Positions 1 to 8,381 of a DNA stretch of 47,849 nt are shown piece after piece. Position 1 is the stretch's first letter, and each line of letters begins with the position of its first letter. The stretch is from Methylobacterium sp. GTDB lineage: Bacteria; Pseudomonadota; Alphaproteobacteria; Rhizobiales; Beijerinckiaceae. Where the stretch lies: positions 1 through 47,849 of the forward strand of contig PNLY01000036.1 in the NCBI GenBank assembly GCA_013823325.1, read 5' to 3'. Position numbers and translations under genes: made by a program. The notes beneath the pieces are model-generated. The model was not told the DNA's origin and did no database searches. It saw only the letters and a program-made list of their open reading frames with translations.

Positions 1-240
1 AAAAGTGGATTTCGATTGGAAATTTACGTGTTTTCAATGACTTAGACTTTATCCGGCAAATGGGACCTGCCAAACCGCCCCTTTCCTCGGCCCAATCGCA
101 GCATCGGTCCTGCTATTCCGCGCAGGAGCGCTCCAGCCCGCTCGGCTGCCCAGCCTTGCTCCCCGCGCCTCCTATGCTCATACCCAATCAAGAGGGGCGT
201 GCCGGCCCATTTGTCTGTCCGTCATGGAGCGGTCCGAACG
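1..240. other. Upstream non-coding stretch, nothing recognised
   Basis: This 240-base stretch precedes the first gene. The first 60 bases are clearly more AT-rich than the rest of the window and may hold a promoter, but I see no convincing -35/-10 pair. Reading frames running through it have low-complexity Arg/Pro/Ser-rich translations typical of shadow frames in GC-rich DNA. I see no RNA gene or repeat that I can support. Confidence 0.4.
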
Positions 241-1209
241 ATGAGCAAGTCCCTCCTCTATCTCTCGCACAAGGATGTGCGCGCCTGCGCCGTATCTCCG
301 CGCGAAGCGCGCGAGGCCGTGCTGCGCGCCTTCCGCGATCATGCCGCCGGACGGAACCGCAGCCTGCCGAAGAGCGCGCTCGCGCTCGGGCCCGGCCATG
401 CCTTCCAGGCGATGACGGCCGCTTCGGAGGCGCAGGCGATCGCCACGGTGAAATGGGTCGCTTCCGCACCGTCGCTGGCGGGCAGCACCGTGCCGAGCGT
501 GAGCGCGCTGATCTGCGTCAGCGACTATGCCACGGGCGCTCCGCTCGCGATCCTCGATGGCGACGAGATCACGCTGATCCGGACCGCCGCGATGTCGGCC
601 GCAGCCGCCTCGCTGCTCGCACCGCCCGAAGCCCGTATGATCGGCTTCGTCGGCTGCGGCCTACAGGCCCATGCTCATCTTGCCGCCTTTCATGACCTCC
701 ATCCCGGCCTCACCCATGCGCTGATGTTGAGCCGCAGCCGCAATTCGGCCGAGCGCCTGGCTGAGGCCGCCGCGGCGCGGGGCCTCGCCAGCGAGATCGT
801 CGACGATGCCGATGCGCTCCTCGCCCGAGCCGACCTCGTCATCTCCATGGTGCCGGCAGCGCCGGGCCTGCGTCCCTTCCTCGATGCCAGCCGGATGAAG
901 CCCGCCGCCTTTGCCGCCGCCGTCGATACCGGCCGCAGCTGGCTGCCAGAGGCCCTGCCCGCCTTCGACCATCTGGTCACCGACAGCCTCGCGCAGTCAC
1001 AGGCTCCCTATGATGTCGAGGGGCAGCCGGTGACGAGCGTCCGCTTCGGCCATGACCTCGCCGCGCTCTCGCAGACGCCGCTTGCCGATGCGGGGACGAA
1101 GCGCTCGCTGTTCTGCTTCCGCGGCTTTGCGCTGGCCGACCTCGCGCTCGCGCATCTCGTCCTGAAGAAGGCGCGCGCCGCCGGCATCGGAACCTCCCTG
1201 CCGCGCTAG
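241..1209 (+). CDS. Ornithine cyclodeaminase / mu-crystallin family protein
   Basis: Predicted 322-residue NAD(P)-dependent cytosolic enzyme of the ornithine cyclodeaminase/mu-crystallin family. Members include ornithine cyclodeaminase, alanine dehydrogenase and ketimine reductases, so the substrate is open. The Rossmann dinucleotide motif VGCGLQAHAH sits near residue 135, and the upstream part (VPSVSALICVSDYATGAPLAILDGDEITLIRTAA) is the family's substrate-side signature with the conserved D-G-x-x-[IL]-T-x-x-R-T region. Length fits the family (about 310-340). I chose the ATG at 241: the 14 extra residues possible upstream do not look like the family N-terminus. It stands alone; a palindromic repeat separates it from the next gene, so co-transcription is doubtful. 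Family call is firm, reaction unknown. Confidence 0.85.
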   Translation: MSKSLLYLSHKDVRACAVSPREAREAVLRAFRDHAAGRNRSLPKSALALGPGHAFQAMTAASEAQAIATVKWVASAPSLAGSTVPSVSALICVSDYATGAPLAILDGDEITLIRTAAMSAAAASLLAPPEARMIGFVGCGLQAHAHLAAFHDLHPGLTHALMLSRSRNSAERLAEAAAARGLASEIVDDADALLARADLVISMVPAAPGLRPFLDASRMKPAAFAAAVDTGRSWLPEALPAFDHLVTDSLAQSQAPYDVEGQPVTSVRFGHDLAALSQTPLADAGTKRSLFCFRGFALADLALAHLVLKKARAAGIGTSLPR

Positions 1210-1217
1210 AGCCGGAT

Positions 1218-1256
1218 GATCTCAGTTGGTATCGCAAGACCATTCCAACTGAGATC
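1218..1256. repeat. Intergenic 12-bp perfect inverted repeat
   Basis: GATCTCAGTTGG (1218-1229) and CCAACTGAGATC (1245-1256) form a perfect 12-bp stem with a 15-nt loop just after the cyclodeaminase stop codon. It is the first half of a composite intergenic element that continues to about 1332. Such elements recur in Hyphomicrobiales genomes as I remember them. It may act as a terminator-like stem, but there is no T run directly after it. Confidence 0.6.
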
Positions 1257-1281
1257 TGAATCCGTCTCTCGTCAAAAAGTC

Positions 1282-1332
1282 AGAGCAGGATTATCGCGAA
1301 AAACCGGTTCCCACTTTTTCGCATCCTGCTCT
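1282..1332. repeat. Second palindromic module of the intergenic element
   Basis: AGAGCAGGAT at 1282 is matched by ATCCTGCTCT ending at 1332, with a second inner complementary pair (TCGCGAAAAA / TTTTTCGC) flanking ACCGGTTCCC. The two modules 1218-1256 and 1282-1332 together look like one composite, REP-like intergenic element. I recall near-identical sequences in many Rhizobiales intergenic regions, but could not check this. Confidence 0.65.
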
Positions 1333-1418
1333 TGCAACCCTGCCCTGCGCCGGCTTTCCCTTCGCGCTCAGGAAGCCTACCTTTCCTGGTATCGCAGCGG
1401 TCCGGATAGGCGAAGACG

Positions 1419-3074
1419 ATGACTAAGGGTTCCGATCTCCTGGTGGCCGCTCTCGAGAACGAGGGCGTCGATCGCATCTTCGGTGTTCCCGGCGAAGAGA
1501 ACCTCGACGTCGTCGAGTCGCTTCGGACCTCGAAGATCGAGCTCGTCCTGACCCGGCACGAGCAGGCGGCCGCCTTCATGGCGGCGACGCATGGCCGGCT
1601 GACGGGACGCCCCGGCGTCTGTATCGCCACACTCGGGCCGGGCGCGCTCAATTTCTCGACCGGGGCGGCCTATGCCCATCTCGGCGCCATGCCGATGATC
1701 CTGATCACCGGCCAGAAGGCGATCATGAGCGCCAAGCAGGCGCGCTTCCAGATCGTCGACGTCGTCGCCTCGATGAAGCCGCTGACCAAGATGACCCGGC
1801 AGATCGTCAGCGGCGCCAGCATCCCGGCGGTGGTGCGCGACGCCTTCCGCGTCGCAATGGAGGAACGGCCTGGCCCGGTGCATCTCGAATTGCCCGAGGA
1901 CATCGCCGGCGAGGAAGTCGCCGACGTGCCGCTGATCCCGGTGCATCCGCTTGAACATCCGGTGGCTGATCCCAGGGCGATCGCCCGCGCCGCCGAGATG
2001 ATCCTCGCCGCCAAGCGGCCGCTGGTGATGATCGGCGCCGCCGGCAACCGGCCACGGCTGGTCGAGCCGCTCTCCGATTTCGTGCGGCGGGTGAAGCTGC
2101 CCTTCTTCAACACCCAGATGGGCAAGGGCGCCGTCACCGGCGGCTCGAACCTCTATCTCGGCACGGCCGCCCTGTCCGAGGGCGACTATGTCCACCAGGC
2201 GGTCGAGCGGGCCGACCTGATCATCGCGATCGGCCATGACACCGTCGAGAAGCCGCCCTTCCTGATGAAGAGCGCCGGCGGGCCGAAGGTGATCCATGTC
2301 GGCTACCAGTCTGCGACGGTCGAGCAGGTCTATCATCCCGACGCCGAGGTGATCGGCGACATCGGCGCGACCGTCGCGGCGCTGGCGGAGCGGCTCGGTG
2401 GCCGGCTGGAAGCCGATCCGGTCATGCTGGAGCTGCGCCAGAAGATCCTGGCGCATCTGAACGACCGCTCCGAAGAGGACCGTTTCCCGATCACGCCGCA
2501 GCGCATCGTCCATGACATCCGCGCGGTGATGCCGGAGGATGGCATGGTCTGCCTCGACAACGGCATGTACAAGATCTGGTTCGCGCGGAACTACCGCACC
2601 CATGTCGCCAACACGCTGCTGCTCGACAACGCGCTGGCGACGATGGGCGCCGGCCTGCCCTCGGCGATGATGGCGGCGATGCTGCATCCCAAGCGGCGGG
2701 TGATGGCGGTCTGCGGCGATGGCGGCTTCATGATGAACAGCCAGGAGATGGAGACCGCCGTCCGCCTAGGCCTCAACCTCGTCGTGGTCGTCCTCAACGA
2801 CAGCGCCTATGGCATGATCCGCTGGAAGCAGGCCGTCGACGGCTTCCAGGATTACGGCATGAGCTTCGGCAATCCCGACTTCGTCGCCTATGCCAAGGCC
2901 TATGGCGCCAAGGGCTCGCGCGTCGGCTCGGCGGCCGAGCTGGTGCCGACGCTGGAGGCGGCCTTCAAGGGCGGCGGCGTCCATCTCGTCGAGGTGCCGA
3001 TCGACTATTCCGAGAACACCCGCGTGCTGGTCGAGGAGCTGCGCAACAAGACGCCGGATATCGAGCTGGCTTGA
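1419..3074 (+). CDS. ThDP-dependent acetolactate synthase large subunit-like enzyme
   Basis: 551-residue thiamine-diphosphate enzyme of the acetolactate synthase/pyruvate oxidase/benzoylformate decarboxylase family. The three domains are visible: N-terminal Pyr domain with the catalytic glutamate in RHEQAAAFMA (Glu48), a central domain (about 190-330), and a C-terminal PP domain with the Mg-ThDP motif starting GDGGFMMNSQEME near residue 433 and ending in LNDSAYGMI. No small regulatory subunit gene is adjacent, so a catabolic AlsS-like or 2-oxoacid decarboxylase-like role is more likely than branched-chain amino acid synthesis. An aldehyde dehydrogenase follows after a 162-bp repeat-containing gap, a pairing seen in 2-oxoacid decarboxylase/aldehyde oxidation routes. 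Substrate is not determined by sequence. Confidence 0.8.
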   Translation: MTKGSDLLVAALENEGVDRIFGVPGEENLDVVESLRTSKIELVLTRHEQAAAFMAATHGRLTGRPGVCIATLGPGALNFSTGAAYAHLGAMPMILITGQKAIMSAKQARFQIVDVVASMKPLTKMTRQIVSGASIPAVVRDAFRVAMEERPGPVHLELPEDIAGEEVADVPLIPVHPLEHPVADPRAIARAAEMILAAKRPLVMIGAAGNRPRLVEPLSDFVRRVKLPFFNTQMGKGAVTGGSNLYLGTAALSEGDYVHQAVERADLIIAIGHDTVEKPPFLMKSAGGPKVIHVGYQSATVEQVYHPDAEVIGDIGATVAALAERLGGRLEADPVMLELRQKILAHLNDRSEEDRFPITPQRIVHDIRAVMPEDGMVCLDNGMYKIWFARNYRTHVANTLLLDNALATMGAGLPSAMMAAMLHPKRRVMAVCGDGGFMMNSQEMETAVRLGLNLVVVVLNDSAYGMIRWKQAVDGFQDYGMSFGNPDFVAYAKAYGAKGSRVGSAAELVPTLEAAFKGGGVHLVEVPIDYSENTRVLVEELRNKTPDIELA

Positions 3075-3100
3075 GACGGAGCCAGCCTTCGACTCCCAAG

Positions 3101-3209
3101 GCCCTCATCCTGAGGAGCCATTTCGGAGAAATCGCGTCGCGACGGATGCTCCAGAGATCACTGGAACCATCCTTCGAGACGCCGCTACGCGGCTCCTCAG
3201 GATGAGGGC
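3101..3209. repeat. REP-like palindromic repeat, family A copy 1
   Basis: GCCCTCATCCTGAGGAGCC (3101-3119) is perfectly complementary to GGCTCCTCAGGATGAGGGC (3191-3209), giving 19-bp outer arms. Inner bases include GCATCCTTCGAGACG-like words. A second copy with the same arms and inner words lies at 28092-28207, so this is a repeat family. It lies between the ThDP enzyme and the aldehyde dehydrogenase genes and would fold into a long hairpin in a read-through transcript. Confidence 0.85.
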
Positions 3210-3236
3210 TGTTGTTCCAGCGATAAGGATAGTCCC

Positions 3237-4619
3237 ATGCTGACAGTGGTCCAGGCCTATGATCGCGCGCCGATCGAGGAGATCGCCACCGACGATGCCG
3301 CGGCGCTCGAAGCCAAGCTGCAGGCGGCCGAGAAGGTCTTCCGCGATCGCGAGCACTGGCTCAAAGCCCACGAGCGGATCGCGATCCTGCGCAAGCTCGC
3401 CGAATTGCTGGCCGCCAAGCGCGATCATTTCGCCCGCCAGATCGCGCGCGAAGGCGGCAAGCCCCTGACCGATGCGATCATCGAGACGACGCGCGCCATC
3501 GACGGCGTCCACAACGCCGCCGACGAGCTCCGGAACTTCGGCGGACGCGAGATCCCGATGGGGCTGACGCCGGCGGCCGTGAACCGCTGGGCCTTCACCA
3601 CCAAGGAGCCGATCGGCATCGTCGCGGCGATCTCGGCCTTCAACCATCCGCTCAACCTGATCGTCCACCAGGTCGCGCCGGCGATCGCGGTCGGCTGTCC
3701 GGTGATCATCAAGCCGGCGAGCACGACGCCCTTGTGCTGCCGCGACTTCGTCGCGCTCGTGCACGAGGCCGGCCTCCCCGAGGCCTGGTGCCAGACCTTT
3801 CTGCCGGAGACCAACGAGCTCGCCGAAAAGCTCGTGACCGACAGGCGCATCGCCTTCCTCAGCTTCATCGGCTCGGCAAAGGTCGGCTGGTACCTGCATT
3901 CCAAGCTGGCGCATGGCGCGCGCTCGGCGCTGGAGCATGGCGGGGCAGCGCCGGCGATCGTCGACCGCAGCGCCGATCTCGACAGGATCATCGAGCCGCT
4001 GGTCAAGGGCGGCTACTACCATGCCGGCCAGGTCTGCGTCTCGACGCAGCGCATCTTCGTGCATGAGGAGATCGCCGACACGTTCACAGAGCGATTGGTG
4101 GCGCGCGTCGCCAAATTGCGCACCGGCGATCCCGTGCTGAAGGAAAGCGAGGTCGGGCCGCTGATCCTGCCCAAGGAAGCGGATAGGGTAGCGAGCTGGA
4201 TCGACGAAGCCGTGAAGGGCGGAGCCAAGCTCGCGCTTGGCGGCAAGCGGCTCTCGGAGACGACGCTGGAGCCGGCCGTGCTGCTGGATCCCGCCGTCGA
4301 GGCCAAGGTCTCGCAGCTCGAGGTCTTCGGCCCGCTGGTCTGCGTCTACCGCTACAGCAAGCTCGACGACGCCATCGCCCAGGCCAATTCGCTCAACGTC
4401 GCCTTCCAGGGCAGCGTTTTTGCCCAAGACATCGATGTCGCCCTGCATGTCGCCGAGCGGCTCGACGCTTCCGCCGTGATGGTCAACGACCCGACCGCCT
4501 TCCGTACCGACTGGATGCCCTTCGCCGGGCGCAAGGAATCCGGCTACGGCACCGGCGGCATCCCCTACACCATGCGCGACATGACGCAGGAGAAGATGAT
4601 CCTGCTGAATCGGCGCTGA
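3237..4619 (+). CDS. Aldehyde dehydrogenase family protein
   Basis: 460-residue NAD(P)-dependent aldehyde dehydrogenase. Catalytic features are readable: oxyanion Asn in SAFNHPLN (Asn136), general-base Glu in LEHGGAAP (Glu233) and nucleophile Cys in HAGQVCVSTQR (Cys267), followed by the C-terminal EVFGPLVCV and PFAGRKESGYGTGG regions. The Glu motif is LEHGG instead of the common LELGG. The sequence begins later than longer (about 480-500 residue) family members, so the N-terminus is short. It probably oxidises an aldehyde made by the preceding ThDP enzyme, but this link is inference from adjacency only. It ends 69 bp from a convergent gene. Confidence 0.88.
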   Translation: MLTVVQAYDRAPIEEIATDDAAALEAKLQAAEKVFRDREHWLKAHERIAILRKLAELLAAKRDHFARQIAREGGKPLTDAIIETTRAIDGVHNAADELRNFGGREIPMGLTPAAVNRWAFTTKEPIGIVAAISAFNHPLNLIVHQVAPAIAVGCPVIIKPASTTPLCCRDFVALVHEAGLPEAWCQTFLPETNELAEKLVTDRRIAFLSFIGSAKVGWYLHSKLAHGARSALEHGGAAPAIVDRSADLDRIIEPLVKGGYYHAGQVCVSTQRIFVHEEIADTFTERLVARVAKLRTGDPVLKESEVGPLILPKEADRVASWIDEAVKGGAKLALGGKRLSETTLEPAVLLDPAVEAKVSQLEVFGPLVCVYRYSKLDDAIAQANSLNVAFQGSVFAQDIDVALHVAERLDASAVMVNDPTAFRTDWMPFAGRKESGYGTGGIPYTMRDMTQEKMILLNRR

Positions 4620-4640
4620 GGATTTCAGCGGGGAACCGAT

Positions 4641-4683
4641 CGTCTTTCCGGGGCAGGCCGATAAGCCTGAGCCCGGAAAGACG
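4641..4683. terminator. Candidate bidirectional stem-loop between convergent genes
   Basis: CGTCTTTCCGGG (4641-4652) pairs perfectly with CCCGGAAAGACG (4672-4683). Inside, CAGGC (4654-4658) pairs with GCCTG (4665-4669) around a CGATAA loop, extending the hairpin. It fills the 69-bp gap between the convergent aldehyde dehydrogenase and SCO genes, the expected place for a shared terminator. There is no T tract on either side, so Rho-independent termination is uncertain. Confidence 0.6.
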
Positions 4684-4688
4684 GGTAC

Positions 4689-5312
4689 TCAGCGCTTCAG
4701 CAGCAGCTTGACCTTGGCGAGCGCCGACTCTTGTTCCTCGTGATAGTCGATCAGGCTGCGGAAGCGGCCTTCCGCGTCCATCAGATAGACCGAGGCGGTG
4801 TGGTCCATGGTGTAGCCATCCTGCGTCGGAATGCGCTTGGCATAGGCCTTGTAGGCCTTCAGTGCCGCATCGAGCTCGGCCTGCGTGCCGGAGAGCCCGA
4901 CGATGCGCGGATCGAAGGACTGCAGGTAGAGCGAAAGCTGCGCCGGCGTATCGCGCTCGGGATCGACGCTGACAAAGAGTACGTTGAGCTTGTCGGCCTC
5001 GGGGCCAAGCTTGCCGAGCAAGGTCGTGAGCTCGAACAGCGTCGTCGGGCAGACCTCGGGACAATGGGTGAAGCCGAAGAAGACCAGCGTCGGCTTGCCG
5101 AGATAGTCGGCCTGCGAAACCTTGCGGCCGGTATGGTCGGTCGAGGTGAAGGGGCCGCCGACATCGGCGAGCGGGGTCGATACGGCTGTGCTGGAACCCG
5201 GCCGGCCGGGTCCATCGACGCGCCACCAGCCGAGCGTGATCGCGGCGGCGGCGAAGGCCACGAGGACGACGGCGCCCCAGGCGCCGTACCGGATGATCTT
5301 GAGGATCGGCAT
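4689..5312 (-). CDS. SCO family protein (copper chaperone for cytochrome oxidase)
   Basis: 207-residue membrane-anchored thioredoxin-fold protein of the SCO1/SenC/PrrC family, which delivers copper to the CuA site of cytochrome c oxidase or acts as a periplasmic thiol reductase. It has an N-terminal membrane anchor (about residues 10-30), the copper-binding CPEVC motif (Cys84, Cys88) and the distal His171 in MDHTASVYL. I start at the ATG at 5312; an alternative TTG at 5348 would overlap the upstream stop codon as TTGA and allow translational coupling, adding 12 residues. It is likely co-transcribed with the L,D-transpeptidase gene upstream. The nearby copper operon makes a copper role plausible. 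Confidence 0.9.
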   Translation of the reverse strand: MPILKIIRYGAWGAVVLVAFAAAAITLGWWRVDGPGRPGSSTAVSTPLADVGGPFTSTDHTGRKVSQADYLGKPTLVFFGFTHCPEVCPTTLFELTTLLGKLGPEADKLNVLFVSVDPERDTPAQLSLYLQSFDPRIVGLSGTQAELDAALKAYKAYAKRIPTQDGYTMDHTASVYLMDAEGRFRSLIDYHEEQESALAKVKLLLKR

Positions 5313-5344
5313 GGCGCTGTGTCTGGCCGCCGGCTGCGCCCGCG

Positions 5345-6406
5345 TCAACGCGACAAGATCGACCCGGTCGCCGATGCCTGCTGCGGCTCATCGTCGCCAC
5401 CGGCGCCATAGGGATCGGCGAGCGCCGCCTGCGGCTGGCTGATCTCGACCTTGCCGGCGACCATGCTCTGCATACGCTCCGGCCCGATATTGCGCAGCAG
5501 CTTGCGGAAGCTCTGGTGCATGCCGCCATCCATCAGCGCATAGCTCATCGCCGGCAGGTTGCCGGAGAGCTCGGCGATGCGGGCCTGATCGCGCTCGCTA
5601 CGGGCTGCGACCAGCGGCGCAACTTCAGCATCGGTCTGGTAGGCCGGGCACGGCGCGCCCGGCACGAAAGCCGAGGCATCGCCTGCCGGATTGAAGACGT
5701 AGCGGCCGCCGCAGGTCGCCAGCTTCGGCGGCTGACGGGTCGCCTCGAAATGGTCCGAGCCTTCCTTGAGATTGCGCCAGAAGGCGATGTTCGGATTGCT
5801 GCGATGGCGCGCCATGTTCTCCGGCGTCATCCGGAACGGGAAGGCCTGGACCTGGAAGCTGCGCTGGCCGCCGGCAAAGGCCTCACGCGCGAGGCCGTAG
5901 ATCTCGGTGACGCCGTCATCGGTCATGGCATAGCAGCCAGCCGAGGTGCAGGCGCCGTGCACCATCAGGGCCGAGCCGGTATAGCCCTGTGCCTGTTCGA
6001 GCGGGTTGGGGTAGCCGAGATTGAACGACAGATAGAACTGCGACTTCGGATTCATCAGCTCCGGCGTCACCGTATAGAAGCCCTCCGGCGCCTGCCGGTC
6101 GCCCTCGCGCTTCTTGGGACCGAGCTGGCCGGACCAACGGCACATCGGATAGGTCTTGAGCAGGGCGTATTGGCCGGAGCGGTCGCGCTTCCAGACCTCG
6201 AGCTCGCTCTCCTTCTTGTAGAGACGCACGACGATCGGGTCGGCCTGGCTCATGCCCTTGCTCGACATCTGCGAGACGAGCGCGGCCGGCAAGGGCTGGT
6301 TGCCACGGCCGTCGCCCTCCATCCCGACGCAGGACGAGAGCGCGACAGCGGCGACACCGAGCAGCGCGAAGCGCCGGAAGCGCTGGAAGAGTGAGCGATC
6401 GGACAT
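5345..6406 (-). CDS. YafK-like L,D-transpeptidase, predicted lipoprotein
   Basis: 353-residue cell-wall enzyme with a lipoprotein signal: LLGVAAVALSSC places the lipidated cysteine at residue 26. The YkuD/YafK catalytic region MVHGACTSAGCYAM carries His150 and the nucleophile Cys158. Such enzymes cleave or form bonds between peptidoglycan and attached proteins, or form meso-DAP cross-links; YafK/DpaA is known to detach Braun lipoprotein from peptidoglycan. The C-terminal 100 residues (after about 250) are outside the catalytic core and rich in Ala, Gln and Gly. The gene overlaps or nearly abuts the SCO gene downstream. Subfamily function is inferred from the catalytic motif alone. Confidence 0.82.
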   Translation of the reverse strand: MSDRSLFQRFRRFALLGVAAVALSSCVGMEGDGRGNQPLPAALVSQMSSKGMSQADPIVVRLYKKESELEVWKRDRSGQYALLKTYPMCRWSGQLGPKKREGDRQAPEGFYTVTPELMNPKSQFYLSFNLGYPNPLEQAQGYTGSALMVHGACTSAGCYAMTDDGVTEIYGLAREAFAGGQRSFQVQAFPFRMTPENMARHRSNPNIAFWRNLKEGSDHFEATRQPPKLATCGGRYVFNPAGDASAFVPGAPCPAYQTDAEVAPLVAARSERDQARIAELSGNLPAMSYALMDGGMHQSFRKLLRNIGPERMQSMVAGKVEISQPQAALADPYGAGGDDEPQQASATGSILSR

Positions 6407-6548
6407 GGCTAAAGTTATCGGCGTCTGGCGCTAACGACTCGTGAACGGGCTTGAACCCGCGCGACCCTGCACCCTCGGGTTGGTCGAGGTTCAGTTGACG
6501 TTTTCGTGAACGGTGCCGGCGGAGCCGGGCGGCCGAAACCTTGAGGCG

Positions 6549-6851
6549 TCAGGCCGAGCGGCCGATGGCGCGCTTGGCCGTCTCGACCGCGCCGGCGCAT
6601 TGCGGCGCGAGCTCGACCAGCACGACATCCGGGCTCGCCGCCCCCGTCCAGAAGCGGACGACCTGGACGACGGCCCAGCCCGGGTTCTCGCCGACGCGGG
6701 TCACGATCGTCGGCGCCGCAGCGCGGGCGCAGGTCGCGACCTTCTCGGCGCTGTCGCGGGGAATGCCGAGCGCGGAGAGCTGGCTGGTGATGGCGCCCTG
6801 GATCGGATCGAGGATCAGGAGCGAGACCAAGGCGGCGATGAACGATTCCAT
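6549..6851 (-). CDS. Small hypothetical protein with hydrophobic N-terminus
   Basis: 100-residue protein of unknown function. The first 20 residues (MESFIAALVSLLILDPIQGA) are hydrophobic and could be a membrane anchor or uncleaved signal; the remainder contains two cysteines (TCARAAA and APQCAGA) separated by about 42 residues, compatible with a periplasmic disulfide. The amino acid composition is normal, unlike shadow frames. It sits 41 bp downstream of the CDF transporter gene on the same strand, but no function can be read from that. Confidence 0.6.
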   Translation of the reverse strand: MESFIAALVSLLILDPIQGAITSQLSALGIPRDSAEKVATCARAAAPTIVTRVGENPGWAVVQVVRFWTGAASPDVVLVELAPQCAGAVETAKRAIGRSA

Positions 6852-6892
6852 GGCTGGGCTTTCAGCTGTGCCTGTGTCGGAATTGCGGTGGC

Positions 6893-7807
6893 TCAGAGGC
6901 GCTGCTCGTGACCATCGGTCCGGCGGATCGCCTCGTCCTCGATCTGGATGGTGGTGTGCTTCAGGCCGAACTCCTCGGCGAGGAGCCGGCTGGCCTGAAC
7001 GAGCGTCTCACGCCCCTGCGCCATGTCCGCGACGACGATATGCGCGCTCATCGCATCGAGGCCCGAGGTCAGCGTCCAGACATGCAGGTCGTGGACGGCG
7101 GTGACGCCGGGCAAGGCCAGCAGGGACTTCTCCAGGCGTGCGATGTCGACCTTCGGCGGCGTGCCCTCCATCAGGATATGGACGGCCTGCTTCAGCAGGA
7201 TCCAGGTCCGCGGCACGATGAACAGGCCGATGCCGGCGCCGACGATCGGATCGGCCAGCGTCCAGCCGGTCGTCATCACGATCACCGCGGCGATGATGAC
7301 GCCGAGCGAGCCGAGCATGTCGCTCAGCACCTCGAAATAGGCGCCCTTGACGTTGAGGCTCTCGGAGGAGCCGCCGGCGAGCAGCTTCATGCTGATCAGG
7401 TTGACGATCAGCCCGACGACCGCGACCGCGAGCATCGGGCCACCGAGGAGCGGCGGCGGATCGAGGAAGCGCTGATAGGCCTCGTAGAGGATGTAGATCG
7501 TCAGCAGCAGCAGCACGACGGCGTTGGCCAGCGCCGACAGGATCTCCATGCGGACATAACCGAAGGTCCGCTGCGGCGTCGCCGGCCTCTCGGCGAAGCG
7601 GATCGCGATCAGCGCCAAAGCAAGTCCGCCGGCATCGGTCAGCATATGCGCCGCATCGGCCAGCAGCGCGAGGCTGCCGGTCCACAGGCCGCCGATCACC
7701 TCGGCGAGCATAAAGGTAAAGGTCAGGCCGAAGGCCATGGCGAGCCGCGACTTGTGCCGCCCCGCCGCCGTGCCGGCGCTGCCGCCATGCGAATGTCCCG
7801 CGCCCAT
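6893..7807 (-). CDS. CzcD-like cation diffusion facilitator (Zn/Cd/Co efflux)
   Basis: 304-residue inner-membrane CDF transporter exporting divalent metal ions in exchange for protons. Six membrane segments are visible from about residue 22 to 205. The TM2 metal site is in LADAAHMLTDAGG and the TM5 site is FEVLSDMLGS, with Glu where other CDF groups have His; Glu is what I remember for CzcD-type members. The N-terminus is His-rich (GAGHSHGG), and the cytoplasmic domain ends with the ferredoxin-like fold segment VHDLHVWTL. It lies 13 bp downstream of lspA, in the operon with the P-type ATPase, and is expected to be metal-induced through the MerR-type regulator. Confidence 0.92.
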   Translation of the reverse strand: MGAGHSHGGSAGTAAGRHKSRLAMAFGLTFTFMLAEVIGGLWTGSLALLADAAHMLTDAGGLALALIAIRFAERPATPQRTFGYVRMEILSALANAVVLLLLTIYILYEAYQRFLDPPPLLGGPMLAVAVVGLIVNLISMKLLAGGSSESLNVKGAYFEVLSDMLGSLGVIIAAVIVMTTGWTLADPIVGAGIGLFIVPRTWILLKQAVHILMEGTPPKVDIARLEKSLLALPGVTAVHDLHVWTLTSGLDAMSAHIVVADMAQGRETLVQASRLLAEEFGLKHTTIQIEDEAIRRTDGHEQRL

Positions 7808-7820
7808 CAGGATGCTCCGT

Positions 7821-8318
7821 TCACGCGTTGGCCCGGTCCGGCGCCCGGTTCTTCACCGGCAGCGCGGCCAGCAGCACCAGTGCTACGCCGAAGCTCAGTG
7901 CGATGTCGGCGCCGTTGAAGGTCGGCCAGTGCCAGTCGACCCAATGCAAATCGAGGAAATCGGTGACCGCGCCCTGGCGCCAGCGGTCGAGCGCATTGCC
8001 GAAGGCTCCGCCTGCCATCAGCGAAAGGCCGACGCGTTCGAGCCGGTGCCCCGCGAACGCCGCCCAGGCCAGAAGACCGAAGCCGGCCGCGAACTTGAAC
8101 AGCCCGAGCAGGCCCGGCCAGGCTTCGAGCGCATCGCGGAACAGGCCGAAGCTGACGCCGGTGTTGAAGCCGAGGCGCAGATTGAGGAAGGGTGTGAGCG
8201 CGATCGGCTCGGGCGGATTGAGCACGATCTCCAGCATCAGCCATTTGCTGGCCTGATCGAGCCCGAAGGCGGCGAGTGCAACCGCTGTTGCCGAGGCAAG
8301 CCTGCGCGACCAGCTCAT
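7821..8318 (-). CDS. lspA: Signal peptidase II (lipoprotein signal peptidase), metal-cluster copy
   Basis: 165-residue inner-membrane aspartyl protease that removes signal peptides from prolipoproteins. Four hydrophobic segments are visible, with the conserved FNTGVSFGLF, GGAFGNALDRWRQGAVTDFLD and FNGADIALS regions; the catalytic aspartates are in the GNALDR and NGAD motifs. It lies between the heavy-metal ATPase and the CDF exporter genes. Extra lspA copies commonly travel inside Zn/Cd/Pb resistance clusters, so this is probably an accessory copy rather than the housekeeping gene; the rest of the genome would have to be checked for a second one. Confidence 0.93.
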   Translation of the reverse strand: MSWSRRLASATAVALAAFGLDQASKWLMLEIVLNPPEPIALTPFLNLRLGFNTGVSFGLFRDALEAWPGLLGLFKFAAGFGLLAWAAFAGHRLERVGLSLMAGGAFGNALDRWRQGAVTDFLDLHWVDWHWPTFNGADIALSFGVALVLLAALPVKNRAPDRANA

Positions 8319-8381
8319 GCGGCTTCTCCTGCCGCCACGAGGTGTAAGAGCGTTCTCTCCATGCCGGACATGCGGCGCTCC

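Noticed and set aside
60..695. Open frame over the start of the cyclodeaminase gene
   Set aside because: Arg/Pro/Ser-rich translation with no domain; it is a shadow of the real gene in another frame.
1218..1332. CRISPR-like or tRNA-like structure
   Set aside because: Stems are present but there are no regularly spaced direct repeats and no tRNA cloverleaf or TTCGA arm; it is a palindromic intergenic element.
1377..2687. Long minus-strand frame opposite the ThDP enzyme
   Set aside because: His/Asp/Arg-rich composition without any motif, typical of the antisense of GC-rich coding DNA; the plus-strand gene has full catalytic motifs.
6407..6548. Possible tRNA or small RNA in the gap before the L,D-transpeptidase gene
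   Set aside because: Only a weak 4-bp CGGG/CCCG stem is present; no cloverleaf can be drawn.
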